Source: Bacteroidota bacterium (GTDB lineage: Bacteria > Bacteroidota > Bacteroidia > UBA8524). Taken from it: a stretch of 64,000 bases of DNA. The translations under genes and the position numbers were made by a program. How positions within the stretch are numbered: position 1 is the stretch's first letter; each line of letters starts with the position of its first letter. The notes under the pieces were generated by a model. That model did not search any database, had not been told where the DNA came from, and saw only the letters and a list, made by a program, of their open reading frames with translations. Of this stretch, positions 31,225 to 39,538 are shown one piece after another. Location: positions 62,001 to 126,000 of the forward strand of contig WBUH01000012.1 of assembly GCA_008933805.1 (NCBI GenBank), written 5' to 3'.

Positions 31225-33069
31225 TTACCCAATCTTACGCCACTTTAGGCGAAGCGAGTTGCCAATTACTACCACATCACTAAAAGCCATGCTTAATGCA
31301 CCCAGCATGGGACTTAGGTAGCCCATAGCTGCCAATGGTATCGCCACTACGTTATAGGCCAATGCCCACAACAGGTTTTGCTTAATAGTACTGTAGGTTT
31401 TTGTACCAATGTGGTAGGCGGCCACCAGTTTATCCAGTTGGTTGCCAATAAGTACTATGTTGGCGCTTTGGCGGGCGGCATCCGTAGCATTTGATAGCGT
31501 AATGCCGATATCAGCCTGTGTAAGGGCGGGGGCATCATTAATCCCGTCGCCAACCATGGCCAGCTTGCCTTGTTGCGAAAGCTCTTTCAGTTTGCTTAGT
31601 TTATCCTCCGGCAGTTGACTGTGGTAAAACTCTTTTAGTCCCAAACGTTCGGCAACAAAGCTGCATTTCTTTTCATTATCTCCGCTCAACATTAGTGTGC
31701 GGATGCCTTTACTGTTTAAAAAGTCTATTACCGTTTTGGCTTCGGGGCGTACTTGGTCTTCAATATCAAAAGACGCTACCACCATTTTGTTGTAGCTAAG
31801 AAATATATCGGCATCATGTTTTATCTCGCCAGTATTGTCATCAACAAAATCACGGCTGCCCAAACGGTACACAATACCGGTGGCATCTTCGGCCATAATA
31901 CCTTTGCCCTTAATTTCTTCCACCTTCATAAACTCCATTTTGCGCCAGTTCCAATCTTTGTAGTCTTCTACAATCGATTTGGCAATGGGGTGGTTGCTCA
32001 CAGTTTCTAAACTGTATATCACTGATTTTGCAACAAAATCAGCGTAGTTGTAAGTGGTAAAGTTTTTTATACGGAAACGTCCGGTGGTAAGTGTTCCTGT
32101 TTTGTCAAACACTACGGTTTTTACTTTGCCCAGTTCTTCAATAGTGCCGGCACCTTTTATCAATATCTGGTTTTGCGCCGCACGACCCAAGCCTACCATT
32201 ACTGCTGTAGGTGTTGCCAATCCCATAGCGCAGGGACAAGAAATTACCAGCACGGCAATAGAGCGCAGCAGAGAGCCTGTGGCATCTACGCCAAAAGCAA
32301 AATAGGAGAGCAGGAAGGTAAGCAGGGCTAATCCCAGTACTACGGGTACAAATACCAAACTTACTTTATCACTGAATTTCTGTATAGGTGGTTTATGTGT
32401 TTGAGCATCTTTTACGGCTTGGGTAATTTTTGCTAAAAGGGTATCGCTACCTACCGCTGTTGCCTTGTAGTGTATTTTACCGTGATTAACCACAGTGCCG
32501 CTGACTACAGGCTTGTCTTTGTCTTTAAATACGGGCATACTTTCTCCCGTAATGGCCGATTCGTCAATTTCGCCGTCGCCGTTTATTACAGTTCCATCCA
32601 CTGCAATACTGTCACCCGTGGTGGCTTCAATCACATCACCTACTTTAATGTTTTTAAGTTCGGTAGTTTGTATTTCTGTGTGATTGGTAAGCAGGTTGTG
32701 AACCACCTTTTTCACCTTGGCAGGTTGTAATTTGTTCAACTCTTCAATGGCAGTTGTGGTGCGGGTAACTGCACGCTTTTCAATCAGGTTGCCAAGTAAT
32801 ACAAGAGTGATAATGGTTGCGGCGGTTTCAAAAAACAGGTAGTTTTTTTGTTCGGGCAGGCCTTCAAAAACTACCGAACCCCAAATACTGTAAACAAATG
32901 CCGAGAAAGAACCTAAAAATATCAGTACATCCATGTTGGGCGCACCAACTCTGGTAGAGTGATATGCACTTTTGCCAAAGTGGATGATGCCGATTGCCAT
33001 TACAGGCAGGCACAAGATAAACTGCACCCTTGGGTCGTGCAAAAAATGCCACGACACAGCCATGTGCAA
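31225..33069 (-). CDS. copA: Copper-transporting P1B-type ATPase, main part (frame-separated from its HMA domain)
   Basis: Inner-membrane copper exporter. In this frame 614 residues are open, with the metal-binding CPC in VISCPCAMGLATP, the phosphorylation site DKTGTLT, the nucleotide-domain SNHPIAKS and the hinge GDGINDAPAL. The first membrane helix lies upstream of the first start codon (AKFIISLLFSIPLVLHMAVS), in frame back to the A-run at 33136-33145. A one-base shift there joins it to the HMA domain gene at 33129-33380, giving a normal 718-residue CopA. Without that fusion the ATPase lacks its first helix, so the two frames must belong together. Confidence 0.93.
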   Translation of the reverse strand: MHMAVSWHFLHDPRVQFILCLPVMAIGIIHFGKSAYHSTRVGAPNMDVLIFLGSFSAFVYSIWGSVVFEGLPEQKNYLFFETAATIITLVLLGNLIEKRAVTRTTTAIEELNKLQPAKVKKVVHNLLTNHTEIQTTELKNIKVGDVIEATTGDSIAVDGTVINGDGEIDESAITGESMPVFKDKDKPVVSGTVVNHGKIHYKATAVGSDTLLAKITQAVKDAQTHKPPIQKFSDKVSLVFVPVVLGLALLTFLLSYFAFGVDATGSLLRSIAVLVISCPCAMGLATPTAVMVGLGRAAQNQILIKGAGTIEELGKVKTVVFDKTGTLTTGRFRIKNFTTYNYADFVAKSVIYSLETVSNHPIAKSIVEDYKDWNWRKMEFMKVEEIKGKGIMAEDATGIVYRLGSRDFVDDNTGEIKHDADIFLSYNKMVVASFDIEDQVRPEAKTVIDFLNSKGIRTLMLSGDNEKKCSFVAERLGLKEFYHSQLPEDKLSKLKELSQQGKLAMVGDGINDAPALTQADIGITLSNATDAARQSANIVLIGNQLDKLVAAYHIGTKTYSTIKQNLLWALAYNVVAIPLAAMGYLSPMLGALSMAFSDVVVIGNSLRLKWRKIG

Positions 33070-33128
33070 TACTAAAGGAATAGAAAACAGTAAAGAAATT
33101 ATGAATTTGGCCTCAAGCGAGAATAAGC

Positions 33129-33380
33129 TCAGGCGTTTTTTTTTTCAGAAGCGGTTGCTTTGTCTTTTACTACGGTATAGCCTAATCCTTCTATATTGTT
33201 TATCAGGGCATCTACAGACACATTGGTGTCTTTTAAAAACTTGGCTTCGTTGGTAGCATAGCTAACCACTACATCTTTAGCCCCGCCACGTTCCAATACC
33301 TTTTGCACGCTCATAGCGCAGCTGTTACAGGTCATGCCGTGTACTTCTAATTCAACCGTTTGCAATTTTTCGTTTTGCAT
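33129..33380 (-). CDS. Heavy-metal-associated (HMA) domain, N-terminal part of CopA or free copper chaperone
   Basis: An 83-residue HMA domain of ferredoxin-like fold with the copper-binding GMTCNSC motif (Cys18, Cys21) and a normal C-terminus up to GLGYTVVKDKATASEKKNA. It stops directly after a run of ten A residues (33136-33145 on the plus strand as T). Reading one extra A converts KKNA-stop into KKKRLSLFSLEAKF and continues into the copper ATPase. As written, the gene would give a free CopZ-like chaperone; slippage or a -1 shift would give full CopA. A base-calling error (ten instead of eleven A) explains it equally well. Confidence 0.85.
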   Translation of the reverse strand: MQNEKLQTVELEVHGMTCNSCAMSVQKVLERGGAKDVVVSYATNEAKFLKDTNVSVDALINNIEGLGYTVVKDKATASEKKNA

Positions 33381-33474
33381 GATACAAATTTACGTGATTT
33401 TGCTTGTGAAATAAGTGACTTTAATCATCCACGAGCGTATAATCTTAACAAGTAGCAGTTTTATTTGTTTAAAC

Positions 33475-33966
33475 CTATCGGGTTAATTCTTTTATAAGGT
33501 TTTTGTACTCAGGGTACTTGTTTGCAAGGGATTCATAGTCAGCTAACTCAAAATCAGCAAAATCAAAACCTGGGGCAACAGTACAACCTACTAGGGCGTA
33601 CCCTTCACCCTCAACCCGCGAGCCAAACCAACTTCCCGCTTTGATAGTTGTTTGAAACTGCTCACCCTTATCATAATCCCTTCCCAAACGGTGGGTAATG
33701 AGGGTTCCGTTTTCTTCGATTTCATAAACTGTAAGAGTAAAACCTTCGTAAAAGTGCCAGCCTTCGTCAGCAGCTATGCGGTGAAAAGCCGAAAACTGTC
33801 CGTTTTGCAGTAGAAAGTAAATTGAGGTACTTGCATTGCGCGTGCCTTTGAAGGCAGGCGGTAAGTTTTGCAGTAGTAGCGGAGAGCGGAACACTTCTTT
33901 AAATGCACCGCCCTCCACGTGGCTTTCAAGCCCTAATTTTTCAATCCAATATGCAGCAGATTTCAT
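33475..33966 (-). CDS. Cupin-fold protein of the DUF985 family
   Basis: A 163-residue single-domain cupin. Signatures: SAAYWIEKLGLESHVEGGAF, STSIYFLLQNGQFSAFHRIA, DEGWHFYEGFTLTVYEI and GSWFGSRVEGEGYALVGCTV then APGFDFADFEL. Family members bind small ligands; an enzymatic role is not firmly known. The ATG at 33964-33966 is chosen: the open frame runs upstream to 34140, but that part passes through the tRNA-His gene and its terminator, so it is not coding. Confidence 0.9.
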   Translation of the reverse strand: MKSAAYWIEKLGLESHVEGGAFKEVFRSPLLLQNLPPAFKGTRNASTSIYFLLQNGQFSAFHRIAADEGWHFYEGFTLTVYEIEENGTLITHRLGRDYDKGEQFQTTIKAGSWFGSRVEGEGYALVGCTVAPGFDFADFELADYESLANKYPEYKNLIKELTR

Positions 33967-34010
33967 CAAGGTAAAAATAATGTTTTTGAGGCTTGGCAAG
34001 GGTAAAATAA

Positions 34011-34040
34011 AAAAGCCCTGCATTTGCAGGGCTTTAATTT
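34011..34040 (-). terminator. Terminator of tRNA-His
   Basis: Hairpin AAAGCCCTGC-ATTT-GCAGGGCTTT directly downstream (minus strand) of the tRNA, followed on that strand by a T-rich tract. Confidence 0.8.
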
Positions 34041-34045
34041 TTTGG

Positions 34046-34119
34046 GGCGGATGATCGGGATCGAACCGACTACCTCTTGAACCACAATCAAGCGCTCTAA
34101 CCGAATGAGCTACAACCGC
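34046..34119 (-). tRNA. tRNA-His (anticodon GTG)
   Basis: Cloverleaf on the minus strand: acceptor GCGGTTG/CATCCGC (one T-T mismatch), D-arm GCTC/GAGC with GG in the loop, anticodon stem CTTGA/TCAAG with loop TTGTGGT (anticodon GTG), T-arm with TTCGATC. A G at 34120 provides the encoded G-1 opposite discriminator C73, the hallmark of histidine tRNA. CCA appears encoded at 34043-34045. Confidence 0.95.
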
Positions 34120-34181
34120 CGTTTGTTTTTGGGAGTGCAAAGATAATATTCAAATTCAATTTTCAAATTAGAAATGAAATT

Positions 34182-34928
34182 TTATTTACTAAACAAAACT
34201 TCAGCGTGTTGCCAATTTACAATATTCCAAAAGCTTTTTAGGTAATCAGCACGTTTATTTTGGTAATGGAGGTAGTAGGCGTGTTCCCATACATCCAAGG
34301 CCAATACAGGTATTCCTTGGGTTTCAGCAACGTCCATCAATGGGTTGTCTTGGTTGGGTGTGGTGGTAATTTCCAATCCTTTGTTGGTTTTTATCAGCCA
34401 AACCCAACCAGAGCCAAAACGGCCAGCACCGGCTTTTTCAAATTCTATTTTAAAGTTATCTAAACTGCCCCATTGTTTTGTGATGGCTTCCAACAAATCT
34501 CCTTTGGGTTGTTGTCCTGTGGCGGGAGTTAAAATCTTCCAAAAGAAGGTGTGGTTCCAATGGCCGCCGCCATTATTTCTAACAACGGTGCGCACATCTT
34601 CGGGCAATGTTGAAACACTTTGCAGCAGTTCTTCTAGCGACTTACCCATCATGCTTTGGTGGGCAAATTTAACTTCGTTCAGTTTTTTTATGTAGGCTGT
34701 ATGATGCTTGGTATAATGTATTTCCATAGTGAGCGCATCAATATGCGGCTCTAGGGCATTAAAAGCGTAAGGGAGTTTCTCTTGAACATACCCATCGGCT
34801 GTAGGGTAGGTTGCGGGCGCTACTTTAGTTATGGTTGCTTGTGTTGTTTTGCAAGCAAAACCGGGAGCTATGGCTATACCTGCGGCTAATACGGCTGTAG
34901 TTTTTATAAAATCTCGGCGGTGGGTCAT
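34182..34928 (-). CDS. Exported Fe/Mn superoxide dismutase
   Basis: Superoxide dismutase of the iron/manganese family, 248 residues including an export signal. The signal contains an RR-type motif (THRRDFIKTTAVLAAGIAIA) compatible with Tat export and a Cys (PGFAC) that may be lipidated. Metal ligands are His71, His126 (GGHWNH), Asp212 and His216 (DVWEHAYYLHY). The residues NNGGGH before the second ligand and the Gln in PNQDNPL are typical of manganese-dependent members, so Mn or cambialistic use is more likely than strict Fe; this is inference. It would detoxify superoxide outside the cytoplasm. Single gene. Confidence 0.93.
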   Translation of the reverse strand: MTHRRDFIKTTAVLAAGIAIAPGFACKTTQATITKVAPATYPTADGYVQEKLPYAFNALEPHIDALTMEIHYTKHHTAYIKKLNEVKFAHQSMMGKSLEELLQSVSTLPEDVRTVVRNNGGGHWNHTFFWKILTPATGQQPKGDLLEAITKQWGSLDNFKIEFEKAGAGRFGSGWVWLIKTNKGLEITTTPNQDNPLMDVAETQGIPVLALDVWEHAYYLHYQNKRADYLKSFWNIVNWQHAEVLFSK

Positions 34929-34988
34929 ATCCTCTGTGATGTGTATTGTAACAATAATAGTACTTCAAACATACTGCCATGTTCATAA

Positions 34989-35020
34989 AAAAAAGCCCTG
35001 CCGTATAACGGGCAGGGCTT
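34989..35020 (-). terminator. Terminator of the metalloprotease gene
   Basis: Hairpin with 10-base arms AAGCCCTGCC/GGCAGGGCTT (34993-35002 and 35011-35020), followed on the minus strand by a long T-run, 26 bases after the protease stop codon. Confidence 0.85.
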
Positions 35021-35045
35021 AATTTATTTAGCGTCAGTCTAAAAA

Positions 35046-37631
35046 CTATTCTGCTTTTAATGCTTTTTCAATTAGGAATATCACATACTCACGGTGAGCT
35101 TTGGTTTCGGCATCGCCTTTTAATTTGGCCACACGCATTTGTGAAAGGATGCTATTCATGGCTGCTAAGGCTGCTGATTTACTTACATGGTCGTATAGTG
35201 ATGTTTTATCCAATATTACAATCAGTCGTTTTACGTAAGATATTTGAAGGTTTTGGCGGATGGTATTTACATTGCCGTTTAAATCTTCTTTAAAAATAGC
35301 ATCGTTCAAATCGGTCAGCATTTCGTTTACGCTATACTTGTTACCATACAAGCGGCTATCAGTAAGACGTTCCATTACGGTACGGTGCATAATGTGTGAA
35401 AGCGCTGTGGTTTGTATTGCCAAGGCCCTGTCGTGTATTTTTGGGTCTTCTGTAGAACTAAAGAAGTTAAAGCCCCTGCGCTGCTCTTGCAAGTATTGGT
35501 ATAGGTTATCAGATGCTTTTAAAGCATTTGGGGCAAACACGTTTTCAGCCAAGGTTTTCATGGCTCGTTTTTGGTCTTCGTATTTTACAGGGGTGTAAGG
35601 TTGCGTAGCACCTTGTTGTCCCACCATCGCACGGTCTACATAAACACCGCCGATGTAGCGCGAGATAATAGATGCTGCACCTGCATATTCTGATGATAAT
35701 ACCAAGTAAGCAGTACGTAGTTGTTCGTACGATTGACCGGCAACACTAAACCTGTTTTTGATTTCGCCCATTACTTTGTTGGCTATTTGCATACGTTCAG
35801 TCATGTAGCCAATGGCATCGTTGCTAAGGTCGTTTACATTCACACGTGGGTCAATTGCTTTTCCGGGGCTGCGCATATCGTCAGCATCGTTACCAAAAAT
35901 CAATTTAGATTCAGTGCTGCGAGAAAGTATTTTTTCAAGGCGTGTTTTTTCAGCAGCCGCATCTTTTTCGGCAGTTGAATAACCAAATTCAATAGCCCAA
36001 TCGTCGTAAGGACCGGGTTTGGTGGTAAAGTAGTTGGTTTGTTTTTTACCGTCCAACCTAAAGTTGGTAGCAGGGTAATCCATTACTGAGCCAATCAAAC
36101 CAAAGGTTTCAACGGTGTTTTTATCAGCCAATTCTGCGGGGCTTAGCATTTGCGAAGCCTTCATGTTGTGATTAAGGCCCAATGTGTGTCCCATTTCGTG
36201 TAGGATAAGGTAGTGCAACGATTGTTTGATAAACTCATCTTTATCTGCTTGGGTGGCGTTGTTCACCATCATTCCGTAAAGTCCGAAAAGCGTAGTTTGG
36301 TGCAAGTAGTGGCCTGCTTCGCAGTAATGACCTACGTTTTTATCGTGGTTGTCGTTCATTTCGTTCAACATACCTTCAAGGCCAATGGTTCCAAATACAT
36401 CGTTTTGCTTCAAACGGTTGGTGATATAAATGTACTCAAGCATAATATCAGCACCCAAAATCTGTCCGGTACGTGGGTTTACAAAACTGGGGCCATATCC
36501 GCCAAACGGAGGGTTGGGCGAAGATGTCCAACGCAATACGTTGTAACGAATATCACCGGCGTCCCAAGTAGCAGTATCAGGTTGAATTTCCACTTTAACA
36601 GCGTTTTTAAATCCGGCTTTTTCAAAAGCCTGATTCCATTTCATACCAGCTTGTTTTATTGTTTCGCGGTATTCAACAGGGGTTGTATTCTCAATCCACC
36701 AAGTAATAGGTGTTACAGGCTCGTCAATAGTTAGTTCAGGGTTTTTCTTTTCAAGGTGCCAGCGGTGTATCACATCACGGTAGGGAGTAACACTTTCAGT
36801 GGTCATATCGTTAACCTCGTGTGTAAAATATCCTACGCGGGGGTCGTCATAACGTGGACTAAAACTGTTTGTCGGTACCTCGATAAAACTGTGTTGCAAC
36901 GTAACAGTAACACTACGTGCATCAGTAACCTCAGGACCGCCGCCAATTACAGGAGAAGGGTTGTCAAATACATAGTCTACAACAATGTCTGTATTCTCAG
37001 GGTAATTGCGTATGGTTGAGTACTTTGTTTTGGTTTTGCTTAAACCTCCCATGTTGAACATAAAAGCAGCTGTAGGGATTGGTAACGGAGTAGGTTTTAC
37101 CTTGCTAAGCCCTTCTGTTAAAAATATCGCATCAGCTTCAAGCAAATACTCACCTTTTGAGGTGTCTTCAGCTACAATTTTTTCGCTCAATAAAATTGAG
37201 GGGGAAATGTTTGCTGTAGCCGATTTACTGATGGCATTCGTTGAGTCGAAATAGAATCCGGTATTTTCTTTAACAAATTCAATACGATCATAAACCTTGC
37301 GCAGACTAAAAACTTCATTATCGCGGTAGGCACCTCTAAAATGGCCGGTAAGCACCAAACCGTTTTCAGCATAGTTAAAGTAAATAAACTCTTTACCTAA
37401 CTGAGCTTTTTTAATCACCATGTAAGCACTACCTGTAACGGTATCCTTATACAAGGTGAAAAGACCGTCGTTTTTAGTACAGTTCTTTGTCTTTTCTTTA
37501 ATCGAAACTGTTTTTGATTTATTTCCACCATCCGGAGGTGGGGGCATCTTAGGGCTTTGGGTTGTTTTTTTTGAGGCACACTGTGCAAAAACAAACACAG
37601 TGGCCATTAACAATGTAGTACGCGTTTTCAT
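35046..37631 (-). CDS. Zinc-dependent metalloprotease lipoprotein (DUF5117/DUF4953-like)
   Basis: A large exported protease, 861 residues. The signal ends in a lipobox-like VFAQCAS, then a Pro/Lys-rich linker. The DUF5118/DUF5117-type region follows (LFTLYKDTVTGSAYMVIKK, FIYFNYAENGLVLTGHFRGA). The zinc site HEMGHTLGLNHN sits at about residues 478-489, a metzincin-like HExxHxxGxxH with an adjacent Met/Pro turn region (GSVMDYPATNF). A long C-terminal helical part follows. The family is widespread in Bacteroidota; substrates are unknown. The gene is monocistronic with its own terminator. Confidence 0.92.
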   Translation of the reverse strand: MKTRTTLLMATVFVFAQCASKKTTQSPKMPPPPDGGNKSKTVSIKEKTKNCTKNDGLFTLYKDTVTGSAYMVIKKAQLGKEFIYFNYAENGLVLTGHFRGAYRDNEVFSLRKVYDRIEFVKENTGFYFDSTNAISKSATANISPSILLSEKIVAEDTSKGEYLLEADAIFLTEGLSKVKPTPLPIPTAAFMFNMGGLSKTKTKYSTIRNYPENTDIVVDYVFDNPSPVIGGGPEVTDARSVTVTLQHSFIEVPTNSFSPRYDDPRVGYFTHEVNDMTTESVTPYRDVIHRWHLEKKNPELTIDEPVTPITWWIENTTPVEYRETIKQAGMKWNQAFEKAGFKNAVKVEIQPDTATWDAGDIRYNVLRWTSSPNPPFGGYGPSFVNPRTGQILGADIMLEYIYITNRLKQNDVFGTIGLEGMLNEMNDNHDKNVGHYCEAGHYLHQTTLFGLYGMMVNNATQADKDEFIKQSLHYLILHEMGHTLGLNHNMKASQMLSPAELADKNTVETFGLIGSVMDYPATNFRLDGKKQTNYFTTKPGPYDDWAIEFGYSTAEKDAAAEKTRLEKILSRSTESKLIFGNDADDMRSPGKAIDPRVNVNDLSNDAIGYMTERMQIANKVMGEIKNRFSVAGQSYEQLRTAYLVLSSEYAGAASIISRYIGGVYVDRAMVGQQGATQPYTPVKYEDQKRAMKTLAENVFAPNALKASDNLYQYLQEQRRGFNFFSSTEDPKIHDRALAIQTTALSHIMHRTVMERLTDSRLYGNKYSVNEMLTDLNDAIFKEDLNGNVNTIRQNLQISYVKRLIVILDKTSLYDHVSKSAALAAMNSILSQMRVAKLKGDAETKAHREYVIFLIEKALKAE

Positions 37632-37960
37632 TATCTACTTTTTGTAATACTAAAAAGCAAATAAACGAAATAATACACACAATGGGTCATAATCGATAAA
37701 TGCTGTAGCAATTGTGATAAACTAAATATTAAATAATACCCATTACAATTATGAAAATATTTTTGCAAAAAAATGTAGCAGAATTACAATTACGCTGATA
37801 GATTTTAACACATTAATTAAGCTCAAATTTGAGACAGGGTTGCTATTAAATGTGTTTGTAATTGATTGTTTTTTAGTTGATTATACTGTAAAAAGAAAAC
37901 GGCATTGACTAATAAATTTAGTCAATGCCGTTTTTATTTATTTAAATAGTGGATTACTAA
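37632..37960. other. AT-rich intergenic region between the protease promoter and the AT-hook gene end
   Basis: About 330 bases without a gene, strongly A+T-rich, with many A- and T-runs of four or more. It contains the terminator at 37896-37934. No open frame, tRNA or clear promoter consensus was found. The AT-tracts would be good targets for AT-hook proteins such as the neighbouring gene product, but that is speculation. Confidence 0.4.
37896..37934 (-). terminator. Terminator of the XRE/AT-hook gene
   Basis: Near-perfect hairpin with 16-base arms (37896-37911 and 37919-37934, AAAACGGCATTGACTA and complement) and a seven-base loop, A-rich on the left and T-rich on the right; 27 bases after the stop codon. 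Confidence 0.85.
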
Positions 37961-38923
37961 TTACGACTTCTTAGGGCGTCCGGGACCGCGCTTAGCTTCA
38001 GCAGTAACCGGTTGAGCTGTAGTCTTAGCCGGACGGCCTGCACCACGTTTACCTGCGGCAGGAGCTGCAGTTTTAGCAGGGCGGCCGGGAGAACGTTTAA
38101 CCGTGGCAGTTACCTCGGGTTGTGATTTACGAGGACGACCGGGACCACGTTTTTCGCCTTGAGTTTCTGTTACAGGGCTTTTACGAGGACGACCGGGTGT
38201 ACGCTTTAACTCGCTGGTAGATTCCAACGGGCTTTTACGAGGACGGCCGGGTGTACGTTTTAGGGTTGTTTCTTCAAGAGGTTTAATACGGGGGCGTCCG
38301 GGGGTACGTTTTGCAACAGCAGTAGCGGCTGCATTTTTACGGGGACGACCTGGACCGCGTTTTTCGCCTGAAGCTGCGCTTACAGGTGTTTTACGAGGAC
38401 GGCCGGGGCCACGTTTTTCGCCGGTTTCATTGGCTTCAACGGGATTTTTACGAGGACGGCCGGGACCGCGACGTTCACCTGATGTAGCACTTACCGGATT
38501 TTTACGAGGACGACCTGGACCACGTTTCATTGCACCTTCTGAATCCGAATCAAATCCGCTAATTGCCGATGATTTACGGGGGCGGCCACGGCCGCGTTTT
38601 TCAGAAAGTACAGGAGCTGAGCCACCTAAGCGGCTAAGTACATTTTCAACCAATTTAGATAGATACTCAAGTTTATTGTATACTGAGTACATATTGGTGG
38701 TATCATCAAGATACATCATGCCCTCGCCAAAGTGTAACCAGATTTTATTTATTCCGAATTTCTCTTCTAAAATCTGAGTCACTTCTTGGCTGATGCTTTT
38801 TATTTGCCCTTCTTCCAGTTTATATACCGCAACCTGCGATATCCCCAACTCGCGGGCAAATTCATTTTGAGTAAGGCCGAGCTCTTTACGAACGGCCTTA
38901 AAACGCTCTGATGGTGTGTTCAT
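37961..38923 (-). CDS. XRE-type DNA-binding protein with twelve AT-hook motifs
   Basis: A 320-residue DNA-binding protein with two parts. Residues 5-62 form a Cro/C1-type helix-turn-helix (MNTPSERFKAVRKELGLTQN, FARELGISQVAVYKLEEGQI). A short middle region (65-105) leads to a basic tail of about 215 residues with twelve AT-hooks. Nine have the GRPRK core and the others are GRPRIK, GRPAK or GRPKK, spaced about 18-22 residues apart by Ser/Thr/Ala/Glu-rich linkers. Each hook binds the minor groove of AT-rich DNA, so the protein should combine a specific site with broad AT-tract binding, like a nucleoid-associated regulator. A perfect promoter lies at 38935-38965. Monocistronic, in AT-rich surroundings. 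Confidence 0.92.
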   Translation of the reverse strand: MNTPSERFKAVRKELGLTQNEFARELGISQVAVYKLEEGQIKSISQEVTQILEEKFGINKIWLHFGEGMMYLDDTTNMYSVYNKLEYLSKLVENVLSRLGGSAPVLSEKRGRGRPRKSSAISGFDSDSEGAMKRGPGRPRKNPVSATSGERRGPGRPRKNPVEANETGEKRGPGRPRKTPVSAASGEKRGPGRPRKNAAATAVAKRTPGRPRIKPLEETTLKRTPGRPRKSPLESTSELKRTPGRPRKSPVTETQGEKRGPGRPRKSQPEVTATVKRSPGRPAKTAAPAAGKRGAGRPAKTTAQPVTAEAKRGPGRPKKS

Positions 38924-38934
38924 AATTTATATTG

Positions 38935-38965
38935 CAAAGCTAATATTTATGTTAATTAATACAAA
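38935..38965 (-). promoter_or_regulatory. Promoter of the XRE/AT-hook gene
   Basis: On the minus strand TTTG (38962-38965) is followed by exactly 19 bases and TAGCTTTG (38935-38942), matching the TTTG-N19-TAnnTTTG consensus. The transcript would start close to the ATG at 38923. Confidence 0.8.
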
Positions 38966-39520
38966 TTTATTATCCGTTTTGTTTAAAGGTTATAGGATAA
39001 TAATTTAAATTATCTGTAAGTGTCTGTAAATCAGTGGTAAAAATTGTGTTTGCAAATTTTGCAAAAAGGGTGTTTTTTTACATCAACTGTACAAAAAAAT
39101 CACATACACATTTATAGGTTCTCATACTGTACTTACGCATAGTACGATGGTTTTAATTGTTTTTAATTTTCTTTTTTACAGTGCTTTAAGTGATAAATCA
39201 GTTGTTTATACAAATTATACTTATGACTGATAAATACTATTTTCTTCAAATACCAGCCAAATATTATGCCACAATATAAATTACCTTGGAATGATTTGGC
39301 TGAAACCACATTAGCAAACTATTTACCCAAATAATCAGGTTTAGTATAATTCTCTTGAATTTTTTGTAAGCTGTTATAATTCAGTATTAAACAGTCTTGT
39401 TAAGAAATTCTTATATATATCATACCAAACAGTTAACAGTTATTCTAAAGAATATTCACTATTAGATATAATCACCCTTTTGATGCAGAGATATTCAACT
39501 TTTCCCATTTTGGTAATACT

Positions 39521-39528
39521 TACATTTG
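39521..39528 (+). promoter_or_regulatory. -7 promoter element (TACATTTG) upstream of dinB
   Basis: TACATTTG ends ten bases before the TTG start codon of dinB, predicting a very short leader. No clear -33 element and no SOS-box-like palindrome were seen. Confidence 0.5.
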
Positions 39529-39538
39529 TAATACGGTT

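Larger units (their letters stand above)
38924..39538. other. Long AT-rich intergenic region between the AT-hook gene and dinB
   Basis: About 615 bases with no convincing gene. It holds the AT-hook gene promoter at its left end and a -7-like element at its right end, and is otherwise rich in short A- and T-tracts. One 22-codon open frame (39266-39334, beginning MPQYKLPW) has no supporting context. Possible binding ground for the adjacent AT-hook regulator (inference); no origin, repeat array or RNA gene was recognised. Confidence 0.4.

Noticed and set aside
33967-34140. N-terminal extension of the DUF985 cupin frame
   Set aside because: The extra 58 codons run through the tRNA-His gene and its terminator; they are not coding. 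The ATG at 33964-33966 gives the family's normal N-terminus.
37984-38610. CRISPR-like or satellite DNA repeat
   Set aside because: The regular repeats are the codons of AT-hook motifs inside one long conserved reading frame; spacing and spacer-like segments vary and are coding. No CRISPR array was seen anywhere in the window.
39266-39334. 22-codon open frame in the 615-base AT-rich region
   Set aside because: Too short and without a ribosome site, promoter or neighbour to support it; AT-rich sequence yields such frames by chance.
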